DNA from: Alistipes sp.
GTDB lineage: Bacteria; Bacteroidota; Bacteroidia; Bacteroidales; Rikenellaceae
Reading direction: 5' to 3'
NCBI GenBank assembly: GCA_017379015.1
Contig: JAFNXN010000014.1
Coordinates: forward strand, 32,779-96,778
DNA: 64,000 nucleotides
Under the pieces are notes generated by a model. That model was not told the origin of the DNA. It did not search any database and was given only the letters and a program-made list of their open reading frames with translations. Position numbers and translations under genes: made by a program. Below are positions 25,679 to 34,531 of this stretch, in pieces (positions within the stretch are counted from its first letter, which is position 1; every line of letters starts with the position of its first letter).

Positions 25679-26038
25679 ATGAAAAAGATGCTATTTTTGA
25701 CCCTCGTGCTATCGGCGATGGCTGTGGGTAGTGCAAGTGCAACTAACCTCTCATCGTGCGAGGAGCGTGGCCCAAAGAGGGTGGACGTAAATATCGTGGT
25801 GCCATCACCTCTAACTCCATGCTATGGTCCTGTGGCAGCCCATCCGCACCATAGACATATATGCTCGAAGCCACACCCTGCAAAGCGTCATGGCTCGGCG
25901 TTTAGCCACAAGCCTACACGCAAGCCAGAACATGGTGATACGAGCTATCGTCCAGGGCGTAAGCCTCATAAGTCGCCAGCCTCAAGGGGTGATTTTAGGG
26001 GTGAGCGTGGCAAGCGTAGAGGTGCAGATCGTAGGTAA
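25679..26038 (+). CDS. Small basic His/Pro/Arg-rich secreted protein
   Basis: 119 aa, not recognised. A signal peptide (about 1-21, ending SASA) is clear. The mature part is rich in Arg, Lys, His and Pro, with HPHHRH near residue 56 and repeated K-P-x-[RK]-K-P-like turns (SHKPTRKPEHG, RPGRKPHKSP), and ends in an Arg/Gly/Lys-rich tail. Two Cys are present. The His cluster could bind metal; the positive charge could bind polyanions. Both are inference. It follows the two-component pair after a hairpin and has its own terminator. Confidence 0.6.
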   Translation: MKKMLFLTLVLSAMAVGSASATNLSSCEERGPKRVDVNIVVPSPLTPCYGPVAAHPHHRHICSKPHPAKRHGSAFSHKPTRKPEHGDTSYRPGRKPHKSPASRGDFRGERGKRRGADRR

Positions 26039-26053
26039 AAGCACTAAAAACGT

Positions 26054-26083
26054 GGGGTGATCAGGCGACTGACACCCCTTTTT
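26054..26083 (+). terminator. Terminator after the basic secreted protein gene
   Basis: GGGGTG (26054-26059) pairs with CACCCC (26073-26078), followed by TTTTT. Compact intrinsic type, 15 bp after the stop. Confidence 0.7.
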
Positions 26084-26105
26084 GGGCGTTTCGCCTATTT
26101 TGGGG

Positions 26106-26135
26106 TTGATAATTGCAAAAAAAATATTACTTTCG
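26106..26135 (+). promoter_or_regulatory. Probable promoter of the second receptor gene
   Basis: TACTTTCG (26128-26135, one mismatch to TAnnTTTG) with TTG 19 bp upstream (26106-26108). It lies 71 bp before the chosen ATG. It is weaker than the other promoters listed, so moderate confidence only. Confidence 0.45.
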
Positions 26136-26206
26136 CGATGCGAAAGGTTGTGAACGATAACGCAATTAGTCGTGCTAATTCAGAAAATAATAACTAAAGA
26201 TTGATA

Positions 26207-29146
26207 ATGAAGAGGTTTTTAACACTTGTTTTGATGTTGTGCGTGGCACTGCCAGCCATGGCGCAGTCGGGGCGTGTCGTGGCAAAGGTCATCGATATGG
26301 AGACTAAGGATGGTATCATCGGTGCTATTGTGGAGGTTACGTCAAAGAAGAATGCTAACTATCGTAAGCACAATACCACGGGTGCTGGTGGTAGTGTTAC
26401 CATTTCGGGTCTTCCCGCTGGCGACTACACTATGACGATCTCATTTATCGGATACACTTCGATTAATAGAGACGTAACAGTGTCGGGTACCACAGACCTT
26501 GGTACTATTGAGCTGGCTCCGGGTGTGGCAATCGAGGCGGTCGTAAAGGAGGTTCAGGCGTTGCGTACCTCGCAGAATGGCGATACGCTGGCCTATAACG
26601 CTGCGGCGTTTAAGGTGGCTGCCGATGCCGATGTCGAGGGCCTTCTAAAGAAGATGCCCGGTATCACCATTACAAATGGATCGGTAGAGGCTCAGGGTGA
26701 GCAGGTTAAGAAGATCTTCGTCGATGGCAAGGAGTTCTTCGGTGAGGATGTCTCTACGGCACTCAACTCGCTACCAGCGCAGGCTGTCGAGCGCATCGAG
26801 GTCTTCAATAAACTCTCAGATAATGCTGAGTTCTCGGGTATGGACGATGGCGAGGGCTACAAGGCTATCAACATCATCACTCGCTCAAATATGCGTCAGG
26901 GTGTCTTCGGTAAGCTCTATGCTGGTTATGGCTATCAGCCAGACATCGATGGTGGTGCGCCTACCGATATGGAGTTTCAAAATGGAGCGATATACATCCC
27001 TGTAGTAGGTGATGTTACATCGCACCACAAGTATAATCTAGGTGGTAATGTAAATATCTTCCATGGCAATCACCGAGTATCTGTCATCGGACTTCTCAAC
27101 AACGTCAACCAGCAAAACTTCTCGTTCGAGGATATCATCGGTGTCTCTGGTGGCGGCGGTGGAGGTCATCGTGGCCGTGGCGTAGGTCAGTATATGGTGC
27201 GTCCACAGAGTGGTGTTGCAAACGTTGGGTCTATCGGTACTCAGTACACTGGTACGTGGGGTGAGAAGGATGCTATAAAGCTCAATGGCTCATACTTCTT
27301 CAACGACACTCGCACACGCAACAAGAGCCTTGTGAAGAAGTGGTATGAGATCCCATCGCCCGATGACGACCTCGTGCAGGAGGGCGAGTCTGAGTCGCAT
27401 AACTTTAACCACCGTTTCAATGTTCGTTTCGACTGGAATATCAACGAGAATATGTCGCTCATGTCACGCACGAACTTTAGCTTGCAGGGCAATGACTCAT
27501 ATAGCCAGCAGTATGGCGAGCTCACGGGCGAGACTCCTCAGAGCAAGGGTCTGCCCTACGAGACTCTACATAATGGTTCAGATGGTCTGTCGCGTGCCTT
27601 CCGCTTCTCGGAGTTCTTGCAGTATCGCCTCAAGCTTGGTAAGCCTGGTCGTACAATCACTCTCGATGGCCGCTACTCGGTGCGTAACACACCACGCTCA
27701 TGGACTCATAGCTACTCTACGCTATCTACACTCTACGATGCCGAGAGCGCAATGTGTCTCCCTGATTTGCGCTATGTGTCGTCGCTAGCACCTCAGGGCG
27801 AGACCGACATTCGTGCAAACTTCACCTATACTGAGCCCGTCTCGAAAAATTCGCAGGTTAGCTTCCAGTATCGCTTCGACTATGAGGATCAGTTTATCGA
27901 GAAGAGTGCCTATGTTACTGGTAACGACTACAATATCACGGGTCTTGTTCCCGATCCAGACCTATCGTCGTTCACCAATAGCCTCAGCATGGAGCACCGC
28001 GTAGGTCCTGGCTTCCGCTATGCTAAGGGACGTAACACCTTTATTACCAATATCTACTACCAGTACTCTACGCTCAATGGTATGATTAATGGCAAGGATG
28101 TGAAGCGCGACTTTAACGATCTAACGTACTTTGTGATGGGTAACGTGGCGTTCAACCCACAGAACTCTATCCGTGTGTTTATCAACTCATACACTCACAA
28201 CCCAGATGTGCGTAACCTTCAGGATATCTACGATGTGTCGAACGCACAGTATATCTCAAAGGGTAATCCAGAGCTTAGATCGTCGTATAACCACCGCATC
28301 AACTTCCACTACGTGCGCTCAAATATCGAGAAGGGTCGCACCTTCATGTGGATGTTCTCGGGACAGATTACTCAGCGATATATCGGTCAGAAGATAACCT
28401 ATAACCCTGAGAGCATCACAGTAGGTGATAAGGTCTATAACCCATTGCAGTTTACCGAGTACGCAAATATGAATGGCTCAAGCTCGTTGCGTACACACCT
28501 TAGCTACGGCTTCCCTATTGCGCCTATCAAGTGTAACCTCAATGTAATGGTTGGCTATAACTGGAATCGCACCCCATCTATGATCAACGATGAGCTTAAC
28601 ATTACAAGCAACATGGGTTACGATGCCACCGTGTCGCTGGGTAGTAACATCTCGGAGAATATAGACTTTACACTGCAGTGGAACGGTGCTTACAACAACG
28701 CTACGCAGTCATTGGCTCAGCGCAACGGTCGTAACGAGTACTTCAACCACACCGCATCGGGAACGTTGAAGTGGGTATTCTGGAGGGGCTTCACATTCAC
28801 AGCTGCCGTAACCTACAACCAGTATATTGGCTTTACCAACGACTATAACGAGGATTACCTCCTCTGTAATGTCTATCTCGGCAAGAAGCTCTTCAAGAAT
28901 AAGCAGGGCGAGCTACTTATCGGCGTGAACGACCTCCTAAACCAGAACACAGCCTTTGCTCGTACCGTGGGTAGTGGCTTTACTCAGAACTCATGGAATA
29001 GTGTTATAGGTCGTTACTTCACCGTCCAGTTCAACTACAACCTCCGTTACTTTGGTAAGCGAGGCTCAACCAACATTGATGACTACGAGGGAATGGGTGG
29101 ATCAGGTGGTAAGCGTCCTGCCTTTGGGCCTCCTATGCACCACTAA
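26207..29146 (+). CDS. TonB-dependent-receptor-like outer membrane beta-barrel protein
   Basis: 979-aa outer membrane protein. I used the ATG at 26207; a TTG two codons upstream is unnecessary. It has a signal peptide (about 1-20, ending PAMAQ), a carboxypeptidase-regulatory-like domain (about 22-105), a plug with LKKMPGITITNGSVEAQG and KIFVDGKEFFGED (about 145-175) plus ERIEVFNKLSDNAEFSG, and a barrel to the end. A Gly-rich loop (GVSGGGGGGHRGRG) occurs near residue 318. No SusD homologue is adjacent. Substrate unknown. The stop codon is the left edge of an intergenic palindromic repeat. Confidence 0.87.
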   Translation: MKRFLTLVLMLCVALPAMAQSGRVVAKVIDMETKDGIIGAIVEVTSKKNANYRKHNTTGAGGSVTISGLPAGDYTMTISFIGYTSINRDVTVSGTTDLGTIELAPGVAIEAVVKEVQALRTSQNGDTLAYNAAAFKVAADADVEGLLKKMPGITITNGSVEAQGEQVKKIFVDGKEFFGEDVSTALNSLPAQAVERIEVFNKLSDNAEFSGMDDGEGYKAINIITRSNMRQGVFGKLYAGYGYQPDIDGGAPTDMEFQNGAIYIPVVGDVTSHHKYNLGGNVNIFHGNHRVSVIGLLNNVNQQNFSFEDIIGVSGGGGGGHRGRGVGQYMVRPQSGVANVGSIGTQYTGTWGEKDAIKLNGSYFFNDTRTRNKSLVKKWYEIPSPDDDLVQEGESESHNFNHRFNVRFDWNINENMSLMSRTNFSLQGNDSYSQQYGELTGETPQSKGLPYETLHNGSDGLSRAFRFSEFLQYRLKLGKPGRTITLDGRYSVRNTPRSWTHSYSTLSTLYDAESAMCLPDLRYVSSLAPQGETDIRANFTYTEPVSKNSQVSFQYRFDYEDQFIEKSAYVTGNDYNITGLVPDPDLSSFTNSLSMEHRVGPGFRYAKGRNTFITNIYYQYSTLNGMINGKDVKRDFNDLTYFVMGNVAFNPQNSIRVFINSYTHNPDVRNLQDIYDVSNAQYISKGNPELRSSYNHRINFHYVRSNIEKGRTFMWMFSGQITQRYIGQKITYNPESITVGDKVYNPLQFTEYANMNGSSSLRTHLSYGFPIAPIKCNLNVMVGYNWNRTPSMINDELNITSNMGYDATVSLGSNISENIDFTLQWNGAYNNATQSLAQRNGRNEYFNHTASGTLKWVFWRGFTFTAAVTYNQYIGFTNDYNEDYLLCNVYLGKKLFKNKQGELLIGVNDLLNQNTAFARTVGSGFTQNSWNSVIGRYFTVQFNYNLRYFGKRGSTNIDDYEGMGGSGGKRPAFGPPMHH

Positions 29147-29274
29147 TTTTTGATGATAAGGCCGCATCTGTGGCACATCCCAAAAAGTAAGAGACCTCGG
29201 GCTGTACGTCTTGTACTATCCCGAGGCATCTTCTTTTGCGATGCACCACATCTACGACCCTCTAATCAAAAATT
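29146..29274. repeat. Nested palindromic intergenic repeat, copy B1
   Basis: The outer arms are related inverted repeats (left AATTTTTGATGATAAGGC, right GACCCTCTAATCAAAAATT). An inner hairpin, CCTCGGG-CTGTAC with GTAC-TAT-CCCGAGG, lies near 29194-29226. The left end is the last A of the receptor stop codon. It belongs to the family at 2013-2128 and 56838-56963. Confidence 0.7.
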
Positions 29275-29391
29275 TTCGATGATAAGGTCGCATCTGCTTT
29301 CCTCTTAAAAATTGGGCTGAATGGGATATAGATGTGCCCCATTCAGCCCAATGGTTGAGAGTCCGAGAATGACCCCTTATCGCAAGAATTT
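29271..29391. repeat. Nested palindromic intergenic repeat, copy B2
   Basis: Outer arms AATTTTCGATGATAAGGTC and GACCCCTTATCGCAAGAATT enclose an inner perfect hairpin ATTGGGCTGAATGGG / CCCATTCAGCCCAAT. Its right end runs into the stop codon (complement of 29390-29392) of the minus-strand dipeptidase gene, so the two tail-to-tail genes are separated by two adjoining repeat units that probably terminate both. Confidence 0.7.
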
Positions 29392-30754
29392 ACTCGGCGA
29401 AGTACTTGTAGAAGTAAGGCAAAGTCTCCAAGCCCTTGTCGAACTGATCAAGACCATAGCTCTCATTAGGCGAGTGGATAGCATCCTTCGAGAGACCGAA
29501 GCCTAGCAAGATAGACTTGATGCCGAGGATGTTCTCGAAGCCCGAGATGATTGGAATCGAACCGCCCGAGTAGAATGGTAGTGGCTTGATGCCGAATGTT
29601 GTCTCAACGGCCTTCTCGGCAGCCTTGTATGCTGGTAGGTCGGTAGGCGATACGTATGGAGCACCACCGTGCAAGAATTCAACCTTAACCTTTACGCTCT
29701 TAGGTGCGATGCGGCGGAAGTGCTTCTCGAAGAGCTTTGCGATCTTCTTGAAGTCCTGGTTAGGAACAAGTCGCATAGAGATCTTTGCTGAGGCCTTTGA
29801 TGGGATCACAGTCTTAGTACCCTCGCCAGTGTAGCCACTCCAGATGCCATTTACGTCAAGCGATGGACGGATACCTGTGCGCTCCATTGTGGTATAGTCA
29901 ATCTCGCCAGCTACGTCGCCAAGGTCGAGAGCCTTCTTGTACTCATCGAGTGAGAAAGGAGCCTTGTTCAGTGCCTTGCGCTCTGCCTCGCTGAGGATGC
30001 GAACGTCATCGTAGAAGCCAGGGATGGTAACGCGACCAAACTCGTCGGTGAGCGATGCTACGAGCTTTGCAAGCACGTTTGCTGGGTTAGCCACAGCACC
30101 ACCGAACAAGCCTGAGTGAAGATCCTTGTCAGGACCTGTTACCTCCACCTGCATGTAGGTAAGACCACGCAAGCCAGCAGTGATAGTAGGGCAGTCGAGG
30201 CCAATCATCGAGGTGTCCGACACAAGGATAATATCGGCCTTGAGCATCTTCTTATTATCGGCACAGAACTTATAGAGGCTTGGCGAGCCAATCTCCTCCT
30301 CGCCCTCAAGCATAAACTTAACGTTGCAAGGGAGGGTGTTGGTAGCCACCATTGCCTCGAATGCCTTGGCGTGCATGAAGAGCTGACCCTTGTCGTCGTC
30401 AGCACCACGACACCAGATGCGACCATCCTTGATCTCTGGCTCAAATGGATTTGTCTTCCACTCGTCGATAGGATCCTCTGGCATCACGTCGTAGTGGCCA
30501 TATACCAATACTGTCTTAGCCTTAGGGTCGATGATCTTCTCGGCATATACCACTGGGTTACCCTCGGTTGGCATCACCTCGGCACGGTCGGCACCAGCCT
30601 TAACGAGCGATTGAGCAAGCCACTCGGCACAACGCACCATATCCTGCTTGTGAAGCGATGGCTGTGCGCTGATCGATGGAATGCGAAGAAGGTCGAAAAG
30701 CTCCTCTAGGAAACGCTCTCTGTTTTGCTTGATGTACTCTGTTGCAAGTTTCAT
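29390..30754 (-). CDS. M20 family dipeptidase
   Basis: Zinc aminoacyl-dipeptidase, 454 aa, probably cytosolic (no signal peptide). Metal-ligand motifs: VYGHYDVMP (His87, Asp89), RGADDDKGQ near 117 and the catalytic/ligand acids in EGEEEIGSP near 152. The dimerisation (lid) domain has DLHSGLFGGAV, and the terminal metal-site histidine is in KDAIHSPNE. It fits the M20 subfamily often annotated simply as 'dipeptidase'. It starts 24 bp after the phosphohexomutase gene, likely co-transcribed with it. Confidence 0.92.
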   Translation of the reverse strand: MKLATEYIKQNRERFLEELFDLLRIPSISAQPSLHKQDMVRCAEWLAQSLVKAGADRAEVMPTEGNPVVYAEKIIDPKAKTVLVYGHYDVMPEDPIDEWKTNPFEPEIKDGRIWCRGADDDKGQLFMHAKAFEAMVATNTLPCNVKFMLEGEEEIGSPSLYKFCADNKKMLKADIILVSDTSMIGLDCPTITAGLRGLTYMQVEVTGPDKDLHSGLFGGAVANPANVLAKLVASLTDEFGRVTIPGFYDDVRILSEAERKALNKAPFSLDEYKKALDLGDVAGEIDYTTMERTGIRPSLDVNGIWSGYTGEGTKTVIPSKASAKISMRLVPNQDFKKIAKLFEKHFRRIAPKSVKVKVEFLHGGAPYVSPTDLPAYKAAEKAVETTFGIKPLPFYSGGSIPIISGFENILGIKSILLGFGLSKDAIHSPNESYGLDQFDKGLETLPYFYKYFAE

Positions 30755-30778
30755 AATAGTATAGTTTTAAGGTAAAAT

Positions 30779-32170
30779 TTACTCTTTGCAAATTTGTTCT
30801 ATTTCGGAAATAAATCGCTTTGCCAATGTGTCGGCCTCAGCCTTTGTCTTTGCCTCTGTATAGATGCGGATAATAGGCTCGGTATTCGACTTGCGAAGGT
30901 GTACCCAGTTCTCGGCAAAGTCGATCTTGACACCGTCAATATCGTTAATCCTTTCGCCTGAGTATCTTTGCTTTATGGTTGCAAGAATCTTGTCAACGTC
31001 GATCTCGGGCGTAAGCTCGATCTTGTTCTTCGAGGCGTAGTATGCTGGATATGTCTTGCGAAGCTCCGACATGGTCATATTGAGTCCTGCAAAATAGGTC
31101 AAAAACAGACCTACGCCAACAAGCGCATCGCGACCGTAGTGGAGCTCTGGGTAGATCACTCCGCCGTTACCCTCGCCACCGATTACTGCACCCGTCTCCT
31201 TCATCTTTTTGACCACATTAACCTCGCCTACAGCAGCTGCCGAGTATGAGCAATCTGCGTAGCGTGACGTAACGTCGCTAAGTGCTCGTGACGATGATAG
31301 GTTAGATACGGTGTTACCCTTGGTATGACGAAGCACATAGTCGGCAACAGCCACCAGTGTGTACTCCTCGACAAACATCTCGCCATTCTCCATCACAAAT
31401 GCCAGACGATCAACATCTGGGTCAACAACGATGCCAAGGTCGGCACCCTCTTTGCGTATAACCTCCGAGATCTCGGTAAGGTTCTCGGGCAGAGGCTCGG
31501 GGTTGTGGGCGAACTCTCCTGTGGGCTCGCAGTTAAGCTCCGTAACCTCGCAGCCGAGCTGGCGAAGAAGCTCAGGGATAACCACGCCACCGACAGAGTT
31601 TACGGCATCTACCACAACCTTAAACTTGCGCTTGCGTACTGCCTCAGTATCGACAAGAGGGAGTGCGAGTACCTGCTCGATATGTTTTTTATTGAACTCC
31701 TCGCGAAGGATGACCTTGCCAATATTGTCGATTGTGGGGTAGTCGTACTCGCCATCCTCAGCCATTGCTAGCACCTGCTTGCCCTCGTCGTCATCCAAGA
31801 ACTCGCCACGCTCGTTGAGGAGTTTGAGGGCGTTCCACTGCTTTGGGTTGTGCGAGGCGGTGATGATGATACCACCGTCTGCCTTGTGAGTGATCACTGC
31901 CATCTCCGTGCCAGGTGTTGTGCAGAGTCCCACGTTGATGACATCAACGCCGCAGCCAAGCAGTGTGCCCTCGACCAGAGAGTCGACCATCGAGCCTGAG
32001 ATGCGGGCGTCGCGACCAACCACGACGGTGATGCGCTTACCTGGATTCTTATCTTTGATAAGACGTGAGTAGGCGGTGGTGAACTTGACTACATCGATAG
32101 GTGTGAGGTTATCTGCGGGGCGACCTCCGATGGTGCCACGAATACCTGAGATAGATTTTATAAGTGTCAT
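30779..32170 (-). CDS. glmM: Phosphoglucosamine mutase-type phosphohexomutase
   Basis: Alpha-D-phosphohexomutase, 463 aa. Phosphoserine active site TASHNP (Ser106), metal loop VDPDVDRLAF near 245, sugar-binding GGEGNGGVIYPE near 325 and the phosphate-binding C-terminal RKSNTEPIIRI. By family it interconverts glucosamine-6-P and -1-P for UDP-GlcNAc. The N-terminus SISGIRGTIGG resembles the Bacteroidota/archaeal subgroup, so substrate preference (glucosamine versus mannose/glucose phosphate) is not fully settled. First gene of a two-gene minus-strand unit. Confidence 0.85.
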   Translation of the reverse strand: MTLIKSISGIRGTIGGRPADNLTPIDVVKFTTAYSRLIKDKNPGKRITVVVGRDARISGSMVDSLVEGTLLGCGVDVINVGLCTTPGTEMAVITHKADGGIIITASHNPKQWNALKLLNERGEFLDDDEGKQVLAMAEDGEYDYPTIDNIGKVILREEFNKKHIEQVLALPLVDTEAVRKRKFKVVVDAVNSVGGVVIPELLRQLGCEVTELNCEPTGEFAHNPEPLPENLTEISEVIRKEGADLGIVVDPDVDRLAFVMENGEMFVEEYTLVAVADYVLRHTKGNTVSNLSSSRALSDVTSRYADCSYSAAAVGEVNVVKKMKETGAVIGGEGNGGVIYPELHYGRDALVGVGLFLTYFAGLNMTMSELRKTYPAYYASKNKIELTPEIDVDKILATIKQRYSGERINDIDGVKIDFAENWVHLRKSNTEPIIRIYTEAKTKAEADTLAKRFISEIEQICKE

Positions 32171-32217
32171 AAGTCAAACTGTAATTGTCCAAATGTTCAA
32201 AAAAAAGGTTAAAAGAT

Positions 32218-32248
32218 TTTGCTATTTCTCACAAAATTATTAATTTTA
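32218..32248 (+). promoter_or_regulatory. Promoter of the nucleoside phosphorylase gene
   Basis: TTTG (32218-32221), 19 bp, TAATTTTA (32241-32248, one mismatch at the last base) in an AT-rich region 43 bp before the ATG. Confidence 0.5.
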
Positions 32249-32290
32249 CGCAAATATTAAAAATAAAAAGAGTAAATTTTATTTCGATAT

Positions 32291-33166
32291 ATGAGAACTA
32301 TCCCCTCTTCTGAGCTGATAATCAATGCAGATGGCTCTATTTTTCATCTGCATCTGAAGCCCGAGCAACTTGCCGATGTTGTTATCCTGGTGGGTGATCC
32401 TGGTCGTGTAGCTATGATTGCCGACTATTTCGATAGCAAGGAGTGCGAGGTCTCTAATCGTGAATTTCTAACCGTCACTGGAACATATAAGGGTAAGCGA
32501 ATGACCGTGATGTCTACAGGTATTGGCATCGGTAATATCGACATCTGTGTGACGGAGCTCGATGCCCTTGCCAATATCGACTTCGCAACGCGCCAAGTGA
32601 AGGAGTCGTTCCGTCAGCTTACGCTTGTTCGTCTTGGCACTTCGGGAGCTATTCAGCCTGATATTGAGGTGGGTGAGGTGGTCTTCTCGCGTACGTCACT
32701 CGGCTTCGATGGTCTTTTGTCGTACTACGAGGGTCGTGACTCGGTGTGTGACCTTGAGCTTGAGCGCGCCTTTGAGGAGCATACGGGGTGGTATAAGAAG
32801 CTTCCTGCGCCATACTTTGTTGATGCCCATGCCGACCTCTTCGAGCTATTCAAGGACTCAACGCGTGAGGGTATCACCATCGCTGCACCGGGATTTTATG
32901 CCCCACAGGGTCGCTGGGTGCGCCTAGCCCCACACGATAAGGAGCTCAATGCCAAGATTGAGTCGTTCCGCTTTGGCGAGCGTCGCATCACCAACTTCGA
33001 GATGGAGGGTTCGGCACTTGCGGGTCTTGGTGCGCTGCTTGGTCATCGTGCAGCGACAATATGTACGATCATAGCTCAGCGTGTGGCGAAGGATGCTTGC
33101 ACCGACTACAAACCCTTTGTGCGTCGCATGATCGAGATGGCTCTCGACAAACTTGCAACGTTGTGA
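32291..33166 (+). CDS. Nucleoside phosphorylase (uridine phosphorylase-like)
   Basis: PNP/UDP phosphorylase superfamily, 291 aa, cytosolic. Phosphate-site VGDPGRVAMIADYFD near the N-terminus, LVRLGTSGAIQPD in the middle and the ribose/metal-site NFEMEGSALAGLGALLGH near 237. It splits a nucleoside into base and ribose-1-phosphate for salvage. The length and GDPGRV motif favour the uridine-phosphorylase side, but base specificity is inferred. The stop codon TGA lies inside the first bases (TTGTGATAAGGG) of a partial intergenic repeat. Confidence 0.88.
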   Translation: MRTIPSSELIINADGSIFHLHLKPEQLADVVILVGDPGRVAMIADYFDSKECEVSNREFLTVTGTYKGKRMTVMSTGIGIGNIDICVTELDALANIDFATRQVKESFRQLTLVRLGTSGAIQPDIEVGEVVFSRTSLGFDGLLSYYEGRDSVCDLELERAFEEHTGWYKKLPAPYFVDAHADLFELFKDSTREGITIAAPGFYAPQGRWVRLAPHDKELNAKIESFRFGERRITNFEMEGSALAGLGALLGHRAATICTIIAQRVAKDACTDYKPFVRRMIEMALDKLATL

Positions 33167-33225
33167 TAAGGGAGCATCTTTGACCTCTCAATCGCTATGC
33201 TGAATGGGAAATACAAAACTGAAAA
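33160..33225 (+). repeat. Partial copy of the nested palindromic repeat family
   Basis: TTGTGATAAGGGAGCATCT followed by GACCTCTCAATC and GCTGAATGGGAAATAC matches the left halves of the copies at 2013 and 29271, then stops with no right arm. The element supplies the TGA stop of the phosphorylase gene. A decayed or truncated copy. Confidence 0.6.
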
Positions 33226-33253
33226 ATAAGATAACAAAAATAAACTACAAACT

Positions 33254-34381
33254 ATGAAATTTACAGTATCAAGCTCAGCGCTTCTATCGCTGCTCGCAAC
33301 AACAGGTAAGGTTATCAGCAACAAGAATACCTTGCCTATTCTCGACTACTTCCTCCTCGAGCTTAAGGATGAGGAGCTTACAGTGACTACATCGGATCTC
33401 GAGACTACGCTCATTGGTCATCTTAAGGTGGATAATGTTGAGCGTGAGGGTGTCATTGCAGCTCCTGCAAAGCTTATGCTCGACTCACTTAAGGAGTTCC
33501 CTGAGATGCCTCTTGAGTTTGATGTTAACGATACAACATGGGAGATTAAGGTGAAGTGGGCTAGTGGCTCGCTATCAATCCCTGGTGCTAGTGCTGTGAG
33601 CTACCCAGCTATGCAGGGCGTAGGTGCCGAGCACAAGGAGATACTTATGGATGTTGACATGCTTATCGCAGGTATCAACAAGACGATCTTTGCTACTGCT
33701 GACGATGAGCTACGTCCGGTGATGAATGGTGTCTACTTTAACTTCGAGGAGGGTAAGGTGACATTCGTGGCTACTGATGCACATAAGCTCGTGCGCTCTA
33801 TGGCTGAGTGTGTTGATTCTGATTTCAATGCCTCGTTCATCCTCCCTAAGAAGCCTGCAAACCTGCTTAAGGGTATGCTTGTCAAGGAGAGCGAGCCAGT
33901 GCGAGTAATGTTCGATGCTAAGAACGTTATCTTCCAGCTCTCTCACCACAAGCTTGTGTGCCGCCTTATTGAGGGTAACTATCCTAACTACAACGCTGTA
34001 ATTCCTACGGCTAACCCAAACAAGGTGTTGGTAGACCGTGTTGAGTTCGTAAACGGTATCAAGCGTGTGGCGGTATGTTCTAACCCAACAACCAACCTTA
34101 TCCGCATGGATATTGGCAACAATAAGATTAGCCTAGCAGCTCAGGATATCGACTTCTCGGTATCGGCAAACGAGACCATCTCTTGTAGCTACGAGGGTCA
34201 GAGTGTAACCATTGGCTTCAAGTCTACGTTCCTTGTTGAGATCCTCTCAAACATCGATACACCTACAGTTGTTATCGAGCTTGCAGACTCAACACGTGCT
34301 GGCGTATTTAAGCCTGTGTACGACGATAAGCGTGCTAGCGAGGTGTTGATGTTGTTGATGCCGATGATGATCAATGCATAG
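33254..34381 (+). CDS. dnaN: DNA polymerase III beta subunit (sliding clamp)
   Basis: Ring-shaped processivity clamp, 375 aa, the usual length, with three clamp domains. It begins MKFTVSSSALLSLLATTGKV and has the typical NTLPILDYFLLEL, then VDRVEFVNGIKRVAV in the second half. It ends in the family-like YDDKRASEVLMLLMPMMINA, where the MPM/R hinge of other clamps is kept. It is not beside dnaA here; an exonuclease related to polymerase proofreading subunits follows after a terminator. Confidence 0.95.
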   Translation: MKFTVSSSALLSLLATTGKVISNKNTLPILDYFLLELKDEELTVTTSDLETTLIGHLKVDNVEREGVIAAPAKLMLDSLKEFPEMPLEFDVNDTTWEIKVKWASGSLSIPGASAVSYPAMQGVGAEHKEILMDVDMLIAGINKTIFATADDELRPVMNGVYFNFEEGKVTFVATDAHKLVRSMAECVDSDFNASFILPKKPANLLKGMLVKESEPVRVMFDAKNVIFQLSHHKLVCRLIEGNYPNYNAVIPTANPNKVLVDRVEFVNGIKRVAVCSNPTTNLIRMDIGNNKISLAAQDIDFSVSANETISCSYEGQSVTIGFKSTFLVEILSNIDTPTVVIELADSTRAGVFKPVYDDKRASEVLMLLMPMMINA

Positions 34382-34388
34382 TTTGGCG

Positions 34389-34424
34389 TTTGAAGGCATC
34401 AGCTCTAAGGATGATGCCTTCAAA
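34389..34424 (+). terminator. Hairpin after dnaN
   Basis: TTTGAAGGCATCA (34389-34401) pairs perfectly with TGATGCCTTCAAA (34412-34424), 8 bp after the dnaN stop. The T-tract is weak, so it is a terminator or 3' stabiliser. Confidence 0.65.
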
Positions 34425-34531
34425 TGCTATTGTTGAGTGCTCTGAGCTAGTTTTATAGAGCTTGGCGATATGGTTGCTGTTGATCCCGACAGAGCGTGTG
34501 GCGAGGCTTCTTAAGCAAAAAATAATCGACT

